Source: Hyphomicrobiales bacterium
GTDB taxonomy: Bacteria > Pseudomonadota > Alphaproteobacteria > Rhizobiales > Rhizobiaceae
Reading direction: 5' to 3'
NCBI GenBank assembly: GCA_900472925.1
Contig: UCJU01000004.1
Location: 1-64,000 of the forward strand
Length of the DNA: 64,000 nt
The position numbers were made by a program, and so were the translations under genes. The notes beneath the pieces are model-generated. The model did no database searches. It saw nothing but the letters and a program-made list of their open reading frames with translations, and was not told the DNA's origin. This document shows, one piece after another, positions 8,606 to 18,248 of this stretch. Within the stretch, counting starts at the first letter, position 1. Every line of letters begins with the position of its first letter.

Positions 8606-9931
8606 TCAAAACTCCGCCACCTTGCCCCAAACGGAGGTGTTGAGGCGGGCTGGGTGATAGGGCGTTGGATCGACGAGTGGTGGCGCTCCGGTGACGATAT
8701 CCGCCACCAAATGTCCGGCACCCGGACCGATACCAAAACCGTGGCCACTGAAACCGGCAGCTAAAATTAGGCCCGGAACGGCTTCCACTTCTCCGATAGC
8801 TGGTACGCCATCCGGCGTGCTGTCGATGAAACCGGCCCAAGCACTGGAAATTGTCGTCTTTCGCAATTCCGGCAGCAAATCCTGGGCTCGGCGAAATGTT
8901 TCGTCGATCTGCGTCTGGTCGGTTTTGGGGTCGAGAACGCGGTTCTTCTCCATGGGCGTTATGTCGTCCATACGCCATTTTTTCAGGGTTTCATGACCGG
9001 CTTTCCAGCCCACCAGCCCACCCAGTGCCAGGCTCTTCTTGCGTTTGAGGAACATCGGGACGAACTCACGGGAGAAGCGAAGCTGTTGCGGTGTCGGATC
9101 GACGCGTGCCCGACCGCTGATCGCCAGCGTGTAGCCGCCATCACCGCGGCTGGTGACAGAAACCTCTGCCGTGTGTAAAGCATCGGGCACACCTTGCGCG
9201 CCTGGGGTCACCGATAAAATGGATGAACGAACGGAGGCTTGCGGAAAGCGGATGCCGAGTTGGTGGCAGAAGGACGAGGCCCATGCGCCGCCCGCCAGCA
9301 CCACTGTTTTGGTTTTGATCGTTCCGTTTTCGGTAATCACACCGGAAACTCTGCCCGCCTGCAACTCAAGACCACGCGCTGCACACATCTGGTGCACGCT
9401 TCCTCCGAGCTTGATGATCGCGCGCGCAACGACGGGTGCGGCCCTTGATGGATCGGCAATACCATCCGTGGGCGAGAAGACACCACCCTTCCACTCCCTG
9501 TTGGTGGCGCGTCCACGCTCCCTTGCTTCATCGGCGCTCAACATATGAGTGGTCACGCCGACTGTACGAGCAAAATCACGCCAGCGCGCCCAACCTTCGA
9601 TTTCGGCTTCGTTGTTGCTGAGGTAGAGCAAACCGCAGCGGCGAAAGCCGGTCTGTTCGCCGGTTTCCTGCGCAAAACGTTCCCACAGAGCCAGGCTATG
9701 CGTGGACATGGGCAATTCGCGAGCGTCACGGTTTTGCTGTCTGCACCAGCCCCAATTGCGGCTGCTCTGTTCGGCACCAATGAGACCTTTTTCAATAAGC
9801 GCAACCTTCAGCCCGCGCTGTGCCAGATAATAGGCGGAGAATACGCCCGCGACCCCGCCGCCGATTACGACAGCATCGGCGTCCGTGGGCAATTGCGATG
9901 AGGTCTCTATCCGATAAAGCGGTGCGGGCAT
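8606..9931 (-). CDS. FAD-dependent amino-acid/amine oxidoreductase (DAO family)
   Basis: A 441-residue flavoenzyme of the D-amino-acid oxidase/glycine oxidase superfamily. The dinucleotide-binding motif VVIGGGVAGVFSAYYLAQRG lies near residues 21-40, with AEQSSRNWGWCRQQ (a likely covalent-flavin or active-site region), a central VVLAGGAWA motif, and C-terminal GFSGHGFGIGPGAG that closes the FAD site. It oxidises an amine or amino acid to the imino or keto product. Start at 9931: AGGAGAA lies 4-10 bases upstream of the ATG. It is divergent from the Lrp-type gene and convergent with the GH28 gene, so it is probably controlled by that regulator. Confidence 0.84.
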   Translation of the reverse strand: MPAPLYRIETSSQLPTDADAVVIGGGVAGVFSAYYLAQRGLKVALIEKGLIGAEQSSRNWGWCRQQNRDARELPMSTHSLALWERFAQETGEQTGFRRCGLLYLSNNEAEIEGWARWRDFARTVGVTTHMLSADEARERGRATNREWKGGVFSPTDGIADPSRAAPVVARAIIKLGGSVHQMCAARGLELQAGRVSGVITENGTIKTKTVVLAGGAWASSFCHQLGIRFPQASVRSSILSVTPGAQGVPDALHTAEVSVTSRGDGGYTLAISGRARVDPTPQQLRFSREFVPMFLKRKKSLALGGLVGWKAGHETLKKWRMDDITPMEKNRVLDPKTDQTQIDETFRRAQDLLPELRKTTISSAWAGFIDSTPDGVPAIGEVEAVPGLILAAGFSGHGFGIGPGAGHLVADIVTGAPPLVDPTPYHPARLNTSVWGKVAEF

Positions 9932-10157
9932 TGCGTTCTCCTATGGGCACGTCATTCTAACAGTCGTGCCGTTTCGCACCTGCCGCAAGATGCGGCCTAG
10001 GCAGCATTTTATTCTGTAGCCTGATCCCGCGCTGGTTCATTATGCCAAAATCTCTTTTGGCAAATTCCTGAGCTAAAATACGGTCGGTTTCGCTTGTGCA
10101 ACGGATCACGCCGCATATTATGCTGCTCAGTTCTTTCGCAGCAGGGCAGGTGTCACC
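9932..10157. promoter_or_regulatory. Divergent promoter region, FAD oxidoreductase / Lrp regulator
   Basis: This 226-base gap separates two divergent genes and must hold both promoters. Lrp/AsnC regulators commonly control a divergently transcribed catabolic gene, so an operator for the 10158 product is expected here. I could not pick out a convincing palindrome. Confidence 0.5.
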
Positions 10158-10634
10158 ATGAAGCTCGACCGGATCGATATCAAGATTCTCCATGAACTTC
10201 AGAAGAACGGTCGCATTACCAATGTCGAACTGGCAGAGCTGGTAAACCTGTCTCCCAGCCCATGCCTTATGCGTGTTAAAAAGTTGCAAGCTGAAGGCTT
10301 TATCGCGGGCTATTCGGCGCAGATCAACATTGTCAAGCTTGGTCAAACCCTCACGGTATTCACCGAAGTGACGTTGAAAAATCACCGCCAGATCGATTTT
10401 GCCCGCTTTCTCGCTGCCGTGGAAAAACTCGATTCCGTTATCGAATGCCACCTCGTGTCGGGCGGTTACGATTATCTTCTGAAATTCATAACCAGCAGTA
10501 TCGGCGAGTATCAGACCACCATGGAACGGCTGATCGATCTGGATATCGGCATCGACAAATATTTCAGCTTCGTCGTGTTGAAGTCACCTATCGTCAAACC
10601 GCATGTGCCGTTGACCAGCCTTTTCCCGATGTAA
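10158..10634 (+). CDS. Lrp/AsnC family transcriptional regulator
   Basis: A 158-residue regulator with an N-terminal winged helix-turn-helix (LDRIDIKILHELQKNGRITNVELAELVNLSP) and a C-terminal RAM/AsnC ligand domain (from residue ~65, including VIECHLVSGGYDYLLKF). Such proteins sense amino acids and control their catabolic genes. It lies between a divergent FAD oxidoreductase and the convergent peptide/opine-type ABC operon, so an amino compound handled by this region is the likely effector. Length is typical of the family. Confidence 0.9.
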   Translation: MKLDRIDIKILHELQKNGRITNVELAELVNLSPSPCLMRVKKLQAEGFIAGYSAQINIVKLGQTLTVFTEVTLKNHRQIDFARFLAAVEKLDSVIECHLVSGGYDYLLKFITSSIGEYQTTMERLIDLDIGIDKYFSFVVLKSPIVKPHVPLTSLFPM

Positions 10635-10645
10635 TGGCGCAGCAC

Positions 10646-12307
10646 TTAACGTTGTGCGAAGGCACGAACCAACTCGGGGTCTCGCTCCAAACCATCCAGC
10701 CAACCGGTATCGAGTTTCGGCACGGAAGAAAACAGCAGCTTTGAATAGGGATGTGCACTGGCTTTTCCCACGGCAGATGGTGGCATCTGCTCGACTTTCT
10801 CACCTGCATACATGACGGCAATTTCATCGCAAATTGCCTGGACCACCGACAGATCGTGGCTGATGAAGATGTAGGATAGCTTGAGTTCTCGCTGCAGTTC
10901 TTTCAGGAGATCGATGATGGCGGCGGCTACGACCGTATCCAGCGCGGATGTGATCTCGTCGCATAAAATGATTTTCGGATCAGCCGCTAGAGCGCGTGCC
11001 AGATTGATGCGCTGCTTCTGCCCACCAGACAATTCGGCAGGACGGCGAAACTTCAAAGCGCGTGGCAGACGAACCATGTCGAGAAGCTGATCGACCCTCG
11101 CCTCACGCGCGCCCTTGTCGATGTTATGGTAAAACGCCAGCGGCCGCTCCAGAATGTCACCGATTGACTTGGAGGGATTGAGCGCCGTATCCGCAAACTG
11201 AAAGACGATCTGAAGTTTGCGAAGCTCTTCACGCCGCCGCTGCCGGGCATCCGGCGCAAGCTCCTTGCCATCGAAAATGATGTGGCCTGACACCGGCGGC
11301 AAAATGCCCGCGATGACGCGCGCAAGCGTTGACTTGCCGCAACCTGACTCGCCGATGATGCCAAGATTGCGACCTTCTTCGAGAGAGATGTCGACCGATT
11401 TCAAGGCTAGTGCGAGCGGCATGCCGTTTGGCTGGATCGGACCATACCCGGCCACGATTCCCTGTGCCTCCAGCAATGGTTTCTGAAGCCGGGTTGAGCT
11501 TTCCGCCGCGCTCGCATGGATCCGAGGCTTGAAGGCCGCCAGAAGCTCCTGTGTGTAGGGGTGTTTTGGAGCCGTCAGAATTTGCTCTGTCGTTCCGATT
11601 TCCTGGACTTCTCCACCCTTCAGAACAACAATACGATCCGCGATCTGGGCGACGACCGCCAGATCGTGCGATACGTAGACGCCCGCCAGATTGCCCGCCT
11701 TCATGACGGACTTGAAGGCGCGCAACACTTCGATCTGCGTCGTCACATCCAGTGCGGTGGTGGGCTCATCGAATATCATAAGACGCGGATTGCCGATCAG
11801 TGCCATCGCCGCGGAAAGCCGCTGTAACTGGCCTCCAGAAACCTGATGTGGGTAACGCTGGCCAATGGTGTCGGCGTTGGGTAAGGCCAGCGCACGGAAC
11901 AGTTCGATTGCACGGGCCTTGGCTGCCTCATCGCTCATCAGTCCGTGGATGCGCACGACCTCGATGACCTGATCCATGATGCGCTGTGCCGGATTGAAGG
12001 CAGCGGCGGCGCTCTGTGGGACATAAGCGACCTCCGTACCGCGCAATTTGACAAGACCCTTTCGTGAGGTCGCGGCCATATCGTTGTCACCCAGCCGAAC
12101 CGAGCCACCGACGATTTTGCAGCCGGGGCGGGTGTAGCCCATCATCGTCAAGGCGATGGTCGTTTTGCCGGAGCCACTTTCACCGATCAGTGCGACGATT
12201 TCACCATCTGCAATATCGAAACTGACGCCGCGAATGATTTCCACCGTACGGCCTGTGTCGGTTTTTGCTTCGACCTTGAGGTCGCGAACTTCAACGAGAT
12301 TGGCCAT
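10646..12307 (-). CDS. Fused double ATPase of a peptide/opine ABC importer (DppD-DppF type)
   Basis: A 553-residue protein carrying two ABC ATPase domains in one chain, equivalent to DppD plus DppF. The first domain has Walker A GESGSGKTT near residue 42, signature VSGGQLQRLSAAMA and Walker B LMIFDEPTTALD. The second has Walker A GESGCGKST, signature LSGGQKQRINLARA and Walker B IILCDEITSALD. The C-terminal part after each domain fits the oligopeptide/dipeptide ATPase type. The start at 12307 shares one base with the stop of the upstream permease gene, indicating translational coupling. Both sites look catalytically complete. Confidence 0.9.
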   Translation of the reverse strand: MANLVEVRDLKVEAKTDTGRTVEIIRGVSFDIADGEIVALIGESGSGKTTIALTMMGYTRPGCKIVGGSVRLGDNDMAATSRKGLVKLRGTEVAYVPQSAAAAFNPAQRIMDQVIEVVRIHGLMSDEAAKARAIELFRALALPNADTIGQRYPHQVSGGQLQRLSAAMALIGNPRLMIFDEPTTALDVTTQIEVLRAFKSVMKAGNLAGVYVSHDLAVVAQIADRIVVLKGGEVQEIGTTEQILTAPKHPYTQELLAAFKPRIHASAAESSTRLQKPLLEAQGIVAGYGPIQPNGMPLALALKSVDISLEEGRNLGIIGESGCGKSTLARVIAGILPPVSGHIIFDGKELAPDARQRRREELRKLQIVFQFADTALNPSKSIGDILERPLAFYHNIDKGAREARVDQLLDMVRLPRALKFRRPAELSGGQKQRINLARALAADPKIILCDEITSALDTVVAAAIIDLLKELQRELKLSYIFISHDLSVVQAICDEIAVMYAGEKVEQMPPSAVGKASAHPYSKLLFSSVPKLDTGWLDGLERDPELVRAFAQR

Positions 12308-13149
12308 CAAGCACTCCGGTCCCGAATTTTCTGAGGCAGATTGTCGATCAGCATGTTGACGCTGATGGTGAGCGTCGCGATCGCTACGGACGGGAACATC
12401 ACAGCCGGTGCTCCGAAGGACAGGCCACCAATGTTTTCGCGCACCAGAGCGCCCCAATCAGCATTCGGTGGCTGAACACCGAGACCCAAGAATGAAAGGC
12501 CAGATAAAAGCAGCACGATGAAGACAAAACGCAAGCCAAGATCAGCGAGCACAGGCCCCAATATGTTCGGCAGGATTTCCGAGCGGATGATGTAGAAAAC
12601 GCCCTCGCCACGCGCACGGGCCACCGTGACAAAATCCATCGTGTTGATGTTGACGGCAAGAGAACGGGCAAACCGGTATGCACCCGGCATGTAGATGATT
12701 GCCATCGTCATGATGAGGACGGGGATGGACGGCCCCATGGCTGCAACGATGACGAGGCCGAACAGTTTGCTTGGAATAGAAATGAGTGCATCGAGAAAAC
12801 GCGACAGGCATGTATCGAACCAGCCGCCTGCAACGGCGGCGCACATGCCAAGCGTCACACCGGTAAAACAGGCAATGGCGACGGACGCCAGCGAAATGCC
12901 AACCGTGTAACGCGCACCCATGAGGATGCGGGAAAAGATGTCGCGACCCAGATAGTCCGTTCCCATGATGAACTTTTGAGACATCGGACCGAAATAGTCG
13001 AAATCGACAATATCGCCGACGGGGTAGGGGATCAAAACCGGCGCAAAGATCGCAATAGCTGCCCAGAACAGGATCACCATGAGCGCTGCGATACCAACAG
13101 CGTTGAAACGATAACCAAGCCTGCGCGGCGAAAGAGCAAAATGTGTCAT
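12307..13149 (-). CDS. Peptide/opine-type ABC transporter permease (DppC type)
   Basis: A 280-residue inner-membrane permease with an N-terminal helix, a short periplasmic stretch containing MGTDYLGRDIFSRILMGARYT (the typical DppC/OppC signature), and four to five further helices. The EAA-type loop reads DFVTVARARGEGVFYIIRSEILPN. It is translated just after the DppB-type gene (2-base gap) and couples to the fused ATPase by a one-base overlap. Family usual length is ~280-300. Confidence 0.9.
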   Translation of the reverse strand: MTHFALSPRRLGYRFNAVGIAALMVILFWAAIAIFAPVLIPYPVGDIVDFDYFGPMSQKFIMGTDYLGRDIFSRILMGARYTVGISLASVAIACFTGVTLGMCAAVAGGWFDTCLSRFLDALISIPSKLFGLVIVAAMGPSIPVLIMTMAIIYMPGAYRFARSLAVNINTMDFVTVARARGEGVFYIIRSEILPNILGPVLADLGLRFVFIVLLLSGLSFLGLGVQPPNADWGALVRENIGGLSFGAPAVMFPSVAIATLTISVNMLIDNLPQKIRDRSA

Positions 13150-13151
13150 GG

Positions 13152-14102
13152 TCAGCGAAGCCTCGGATTGGCGACGATGGCGATAATGTCCGCAATGGTG
13201 ATCAGGACGAGATAGCCGAGGCAGAAAATCATCGCGCAGGTCTGGATAAGGGGGAGGTCGCGGGTGGAAACGGCATCGACCATCAACTTGGCGATACCTG
13301 GGTAATTGAAGATCGTCTCGACGATAATGACGCCGCCCAGCAGATAGGAAACCGAAAGTGCAACCGCGTTGACGATGGGGCCAAGCGCGTTGGGCAGCGC
13401 GTGGCGCAGCACCATTCTCGACCGTGACGCGCCCTTTAACAGCGCCATTTCCACATAGGGCGTATCAAGCGTTTCGATGACGGCGGCGCGTGTCATGCGT
13501 ATCATCTGCGCCGAGATCACGAAGCTTAGCGTGATGACAGGCATTGCAAAGACGCGGAGAAGTTCTCCGAGGGAATGAACTTCATTGGCGAAAGCAAGCG
13601 CTGGCAGCCATTTGAGATAGACGGCAAAAACAAGAACCGCTGATGTGGCAACCATGAATTCCGGCACGGAAATGACGGTGATAGAGAGGGCGGTCACGAT
13701 ACGGTCGTAAAGCGTGCCGCGCATGATCGCCGCCGTGATGCCGAGCGTCAGCGCAATGGGAATCGAGAACAGCGCGGTCACTGCCGCCAGTTTCATTGAG
13801 TTGGCCAAGCGGCCACCGATGAGATCAACAATCGCCATGTTGTTCGCATAGGATTTACCGAGATCGCCCGTAAAGAGACCCCCTAGCCAGCGCAGGAATC
13901 GCAGGATCGCGGGGTCATCGAGATGCATGGCAGTTCTCAATCCTGCCACAGCTTCAGGCGTGGCGGATTGTCCAAGCAGGATTTGCGCGACATCACCCGG
14001 CAGCATTTCGGTTGCAAAGAAAACGGCAAATGAGACGATCAGCAGTGTGATAACTGCGATAAAAAGCCGGTTTATCACAAGTGCAAGGACATGTTTGTTC
14101 AT
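13152..14102 (-). CDS. Peptide/opine-type ABC transporter permease (DppB type)
   Basis: A 316-residue permease with about six helices. The N-terminus LINRLFIAVITLLIVSFAVFF and LPGDVAQILLG match the DppB/OppB pattern, and the coupling loop reads PYVEMALLKGASRSRMVLRHALPNA. The ATG at 14102 is preceded by GAGAGG; upstream in-frame starts run into the hairpin region after the binding-protein gene. It forms the channel with the DppC-type subunit. Confidence 0.9.
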   Translation of the reverse strand: MNKHVLALVINRLFIAVITLLIVSFAVFFATEMLPGDVAQILLGQSATPEAVAGLRTAMHLDDPAILRFLRWLGGLFTGDLGKSYANNMAIVDLIGGRLANSMKLAAVTALFSIPIALTLGITAAIMRGTLYDRIVTALSITVISVPEFMVATSAVLVFAVYLKWLPALAFANEVHSLGELLRVFAMPVITLSFVISAQMIRMTRAAVIETLDTPYVEMALLKGASRSRMVLRHALPNALGPIVNAVALSVSYLLGGVIIVETIFNYPGIAKLMVDAVSTRDLPLIQTCAMIFCLGYLVLITIADIIAIVANPRLR

Positions 14103-14188
14103 GTGGCCTCTCTTTCGGAAGTGATCCCGCTCCCGCCGCATGATGACTGTCGGACCAAATGGTCGAATAGCAATGCGCTGGAGCAGAC

Positions 14189-14229
14189 GGATTTTCGCCC
14201 GCCGCGTGACTGCGGCGGGCAAAAAATCC
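14189..14229 (-). promoter_or_regulatory. Intercistronic hairpin after the binding-protein gene
   Basis: A perfect 9-bp GC-rich stem (GCCCGCCGC with GCGGCGGGC, 6-base loop) is flanked by pairing GGATTTT/AAAATCC arms. It sits 5 bases after the binding-protein stop codon and ahead of the permease genes. Such hairpins commonly stabilise the upstream mRNA or partly terminate transcription, so the binding protein is made in excess over the membrane subunits. Confidence 0.75.
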
Positions 14230-14233
14230 GAGA

Positions 14234-15847
14234 TCAGGCCTCAAGCCATACGTACTCGGCGAAGGCGTAGCCCATCATGCCGCCAAGTGGGCTTGATTTC
14301 AGGCCCTTCAACTTCGAAGAAATGCCATCGACGTTGGAAATGTAGACCGGAATGATCGTTCCGGCTTCTTCCGCAATCATGACCTGCATCTCATTGTAGA
14401 TCGTCTTGCGTTTTTCGATGTCCAGCAAACCGCGTGCTTCCACGAGCATCTTGTCAAATTTTTCCGACTTGTACCGGCTTTCGTTCCAGGGAGCGGTGGA
14501 CATATAGAAAAGCGAAAACAGAATGTCGGGTGTTGGGCGCGGATTGACGTTGCCGAAATGGATGGGGGCTTTCAGCCAGTAATTCGACCAATAACCATCG
14601 GAAGGAACGCGCTGGACATCGAACTTCATACCCAGCTGCGCACCTGCGGCCTGCATCACCATGGCCATGTCGATTGAGGAACCCGCAGCTTCTGAAGCCA
14701 CAATCGGGATCGACTGACCAATAACACCGGCCTTGTCAAAGTGGAACTTTGCCTTGTCGGGATCGAAGGCTTTCGGCTTCAGGTCCTTGTTGTGATAAAT
14801 GCTGGCAGGAGAAATCGGCTGGTCATTGCCGATTTCGGCCAGGCCACGCAGCACAGACTTCTGTATCTGTTCGCGATTGACCAGATATTTCATTCCCTGC
14901 ACAAAATCGGCCTTGTCGCCCGGTGCCATATCGAGGCGCATGTTGAGGTTGGTGTAGTTGCCGGAAGTCGTATTGGAGATGACGACGTTTGGCTGACCTT
15001 CCATCAGGCGGATGGCGCGTGGGTTGACGGATGCGCCAAGCTGAATGTCGCCTGCCAGCAGTGCGTTAACGCGGGCTGTATCATCGGAGATCGCGAAGAA
15101 CTCGAAGGAGTCGAGATAAGGGCCTTCGGACTTCCAGTAGTTCTTGTTCTTTGTGGCGATGGAGCGAACGCCTGGTTCGAAAGACTCGCAGACGAATGCA
15201 CCGGTGCCGTTGGCCTTTGCAAAGTCCGTGGTGCCGTCAGCAATGATCATGAAGTGGTGCAGCGCCAGAATGGTCGGCAAATCCGCGTTGGCATTTTCCA
15301 GCGTAATTTCAACGGTCAGGCTATCGACCGCCTTGAAGCCGGTCATCTGCTTGGCGATGGAGTTGACCTTGGAACCGACTGCCGGATCGAGGTGACGCTT
15401 GAGCGAATAGATCACGTCTGCCGATGTCAGCGACTTGCCGTCATGGAATGTGACGCCCTTGCGCAGCTTCACGGTCCAGACCTTGGCGTCCTTGCTGTCG
15501 ATGCTCTCGGCCAGTTCCATCTTGGTCATGCCCACCTCATCGATGATGGACAGGCGATTATAGAAAGCGCAACAGCGGACATAGTCCGTCGAAAGAGAGG
15601 CCTTGGCCGGATCTAGCGTATCAGCGGTGGAGGATGACCAGCCAGCCGCCTTGAGGGAGCCGCCGGAAACCGGTGCCGCAGCGAGCGCCTGACCGGCGCG
15701 GCCTAAAATGGCAGAGCCCGCAGACATGGCAATGCCACCCGCCATGAGCATCTTGAGGAGGTCGCGTCGGCTTGCACCTCGACGGATGGCGTTTTCGACC
15801 ATCGCATCGTCGGCGGATGTCCAGTTCATCATGGAATTATCGGTCAT
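14234..15847 (-). CDS. ABC transporter substrate-binding protein, family 5 (Tat-exported)
   Basis: A 537-residue DppA/OppA-type periplasmic binding protein. The N-terminus carries a twin-arginine signal, GASRRDLLKMLMAGG, followed by a hydrophobic stretch and AQA-like cleavage, so it is probably exported folded by Tat. Family-5 features include VKLRKGVTFHDGKSLTSADVIYSLKR near residues 130-155. Two ATGs (15853 and 15847) are possible; AAAGGGGA is better spaced for 15847. The ligand may be a peptide, opine or amino-acid conjugate, judging from the oxidases and aminotransferase nearby. Confidence 0.88.
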   Translation of the reverse strand: MTDNSMMNWTSADDAMVENAIRRGASRRDLLKMLMAGGIAMSAGSAILGRAGQALAAAPVSGGSLKAAGWSSSTADTLDPAKASLSTDYVRCCAFYNRLSIIDEVGMTKMELAESIDSKDAKVWTVKLRKGVTFHDGKSLTSADVIYSLKRHLDPAVGSKVNSIAKQMTGFKAVDSLTVEITLENANADLPTILALHHFMIIADGTTDFAKANGTGAFVCESFEPGVRSIATKNKNYWKSEGPYLDSFEFFAISDDTARVNALLAGDIQLGASVNPRAIRLMEGQPNVVISNTTSGNYTNLNMRLDMAPGDKADFVQGMKYLVNREQIQKSVLRGLAEIGNDQPISPASIYHNKDLKPKAFDPDKAKFHFDKAGVIGQSIPIVASEAAGSSIDMAMVMQAAGAQLGMKFDVQRVPSDGYWSNYWLKAPIHFGNVNPRPTPDILFSLFYMSTAPWNESRYKSEKFDKMLVEARGLLDIEKRKTIYNEMQVMIAEEAGTIIPVYISNVDGISSKLKGLKSSPLGGMMGYAFAEYVWLEA

Positions 15848-15923
15848 GTTCATTCCCCTTTTGTGTTGAGTTTATGCGGGTCGAACGGCTTATGACGCCG
15901 CTTTTTTCCCATAGTGGGTGGTT

Positions 15924-16640
15924 TTAGGCGTCACTTTTCTCCTCGACGGCATCCGCAAATGCGGCCATTGAGGTGAAGTGAAAGTCTGGCTGTGTGAAGT
16001 TTTCAGGTTCGATCGTTCCGCCATAGCCCTTTTGCGCATGGCGTCTTTCGATCCAGCAGTTCGTCATCCCGAGTTTTCGGGAAATGCCGATGTCGTGGTA
16101 CTGACTTTGGGCGACATGCAGAATGTCATCCTTGGTATTGCGCTCGGATTGAACGAATTCGAAGACATGCTGGAAGAATGCAGGGTCAGGCTTTTCGGTG
16201 CCCGTGTCGTCGGCGGTAAAGGCTTGATAAAACGGATTTCCTAGCTCTTTGGAAAAGTATTCGAAAGCCCAACGCTGGGCGTTCGTCATGGCGATCAGTT
16301 TGTAACGTTTGGCAAGTTTGGCCAGCGCCTGTGCGCTATCGGGAAACGCCTTCCAGCTTTTGGCAGAATCACGGAGACGTTGGCCAAGAGCAGGCTCGGG
16401 AGGCAGGCCGAGGTCTGGAGCGATAATCTGGTAGACGCGAACGAGGTCATCGGGAAACAGGCCTACATCCGGCAAGTAACGGGCTTGGCGGTACAAGGCT
16501 AAAGCGGCCTCACCGTCGATATCGATGCCGCGTTCCGTACCGATTTGTTTCAAGCAGTCTGTGAGGCCGCTTTCAAAATCTATCAGCGTGCCGACGACGT
16601 CGAAGCTCAGATATTTGAAGTCTCCTAAATTCTTCGGCAC
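15924..16640 (-). CDS. HAD superfamily hydrolase, haloacid dehalogenase type II-like
   Basis: A 238-residue HAD hydrolase. Motif I is LSFDVVGTLIDF (nucleophile Asp near residue 14), motif II is AMTNAQ, the motif III Lys is in DTGTEKPDPAFF, and motif IV is HVAQSQYHDI. The pattern resembles (S)-2-haloacid dehalogenases, but genes like this often act on other small organophosphates or halo-acids. It lies upstream of the binding-protein gene on the same strand, and a second HAD of the same subfamily is at 19405, so the locus carries two paralogues. Confidence 0.8.
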   Translation of the reverse strand: MPKNLGDFKYLSFDVVGTLIDFESGLTDCLKQIGTERGIDIDGEAALALYRQARYLPDVGLFPDDLVRVYQIIAPDLGLPPEPALGQRLRDSAKSWKAFPDSAQALAKLAKRYKLIAMTNAQRWAFEYFSKELGNPFYQAFTADDTGTEKPDPAFFQHVFEFVQSERNTKDDILHVAQSQYHDIGISRKLGMTNCWIERRHAQKGYGGTIEPENFTQPDFHFTSMAAFADAVEEKSDA

Positions 16641-16860
16641 TATCGTTCTCCTGTTTAAAACGCGGATCGCGGATGACCTCGGTTGCCTTCACAGAACTCT
16701 ATGCTGTTTATTCTTATCCTCAGACGCGTCTCATGAGGGCGTTTTCGCTCTCTCCCCAGTCATCATCGCAACAATCACTGGCGAGATACACTGAATGATC
16801 GAACCGCTGCGGCAGAATATTTCGAATATCCTGCCAAAGCGGTATTTATCGCGCGGTCCA
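16641..16860. other. Intergenic gap, HAD hydrolase / aminotransferase
   Basis: 220 bases between two minus-strand genes. It probably contains the promoter of the HAD/ABC genes. No gene or clear repeat is seen. Confidence 0.4.
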
Positions 16861-18234
16861 TCAAGCGACGGCCGAGCGCACGTCCGGGTCTTCCAGGGTC
16901 TGGTCGAGCGTCATGCGGGTACGCTCGATGATGGCGTCGATTTCGCTATCAGTGCAGCACAGAGGCGGCGCGTAACCCAGGACGCCGTTACCGAAGGCGC
17001 GGATGACGAGACCATTATCCCAGGCGCGGTCGAAAATACGGCGTGACGGGTCAGCGGCAGCGGGCAGGGGCGTCTTCTTCTGCTTGTCGGTCACCAGTTC
17101 GATAGCCGCCAGCATTCCGCGGCCACGCATGTCGCCGACCAGTGGATGATCTGCAAGGCTTTGAAGCCCTGCCATCAATCGCGCACCCGCTTTGACGCCG
17201 TTTTCAAGAAGCCCGTTTTCATAGAGCCTGAGCACTTCCAGACCGACGGCAGCGCTGACCGGATGCGCAGAATAGGTATAGCCGTGGCCGATCGCGGCAG
17301 CGCCAGCACCATCTGCAATGGTGTTGTAGACATTATCGGACATGAAGACCGCACCCATGGGTACATAACCAGATGTCAGGCCTTTTGCCGTCGTCATGAA
17401 ATCCGGTACGACATCGTCATCCGAACAGGCAAAAAGCGGCCCGGTACGACCGAAGCCGGTAATGACCTCGTCTGCCACCAGCAGCACATCATACTCCTTG
17501 CACACCGCATGCATGGCCTTCAGCCAGCCATCTGGTGGCACAAGAACGCCGCCGGAGCCCTGGATCGGCTCCACATAGAAGGCAGCAACACGCTCTGCAC
17601 CGATCACCTCGATCTTTGCTTTCAATGCAGCAACCGAAGAGGCGATGATCGCCTGCGGGTCGGTGCCGACCGGGTTGCGATAGGCATAGTGCGACGGAAT
17701 TTTGTGCTGCCAGTCAAAGGGCAGCCCGAAGCCCGCGTGGAAAATCGGAAGTGCCGTCAGGCCAGCGCCGACTGTGCTGGAGCCATGATAGCCTTGCTCG
17801 AGCGAGATGAACTGGTCTTTTTGCGGTGTGCCAAGCGAGTGATAGTAGTAGCGGATGAAGCGAACGGTGCTGTCCACCGCATCCGAGCCGCCAAGCGTAA
17901 AATAGATGTGGTTGAGATCGCCTGGTGCGCGGTCTGCAAGTTCGGATGCCAGACGGATTGCCGGTTCCGAACCGAGACTGAAATAGCCGGTCGCATAGGG
18001 AAGCTCACGCATCTGTTTGGCCGCTGCCTCCACGATGCTTTCATGGCCGTAGCCTGCATTGACACACCAGAGACCAGCGAAGCCATCGATCATCTGATGG
18101 CCGGTCATGTCGGTGACGGTCGCACCCTTTGCGGATTTCATGACCCGGACGCCGAGTTTTTCATGGCCTCGGTAGGAGGCGACCGGATGAACCAGATGAG
18201 CGCGGTCGAGTTCGATGAGGGAATTGCTGAGCAT
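16861..18234 (-). CDS. Class III aminotransferase (omega-amino acid/polyamine:pyruvate type)
   Basis: A 457-residue PLP-dependent fold-type I enzyme that moves an amino group from an omega-amino acid or polyamine to pyruvate or another keto acid. The PLP region shows GSDAVDSTVRFIRYYY, the YHGSS turn, LLVADEVITGFGRTG (Asp binding the PLP nitrogen) and TTAKGLTSGYVPMGAV (Schiff-base Lys). The ATG at 18234 is chosen because GGAG lies 6 bases upstream and the family N-terminus begins there. It ends in a normal C-terminal domain. It follows the GNAT gene by 14 bases and is probably co-transcribed with it. Confidence 0.88.
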   Translation of the reverse strand: MLSNSLIELDRAHLVHPVASYRGHEKLGVRVMKSAKGATVTDMTGHQMIDGFAGLWCVNAGYGHESIVEAAAKQMRELPYATGYFSLGSEPAIRLASELADRAPGDLNHIYFTLGGSDAVDSTVRFIRYYYHSLGTPQKDQFISLEQGYHGSSTVGAGLTALPIFHAGFGLPFDWQHKIPSHYAYRNPVGTDPQAIIASSVAALKAKIEVIGAERVAAFYVEPIQGSGGVLVPPDGWLKAMHAVCKEYDVLLVADEVITGFGRTGPLFACSDDDVVPDFMTTAKGLTSGYVPMGAVFMSDNVYNTIADGAGAAAIGHGYTYSAHPVSAAVGLEVLRLYENGLLENGVKAGARLMAGLQSLADHPLVGDMRGRGMLAAIELVTDKQKKTPLPAAADPSRRIFDRAWDNGLVIRAFGNGVLGYAPPLCCTDSEIDAIIERTRMTLDQTLEDPDVRSAVA

Positions 18235-18248
18235 AATCATCTCCAGGG

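Noticed and set aside
14741-15616. Open frame of 291 codons on the plus strand
   Set aside because: It lies entirely antisense to the Tat-exported binding-protein gene and shows no protein family.
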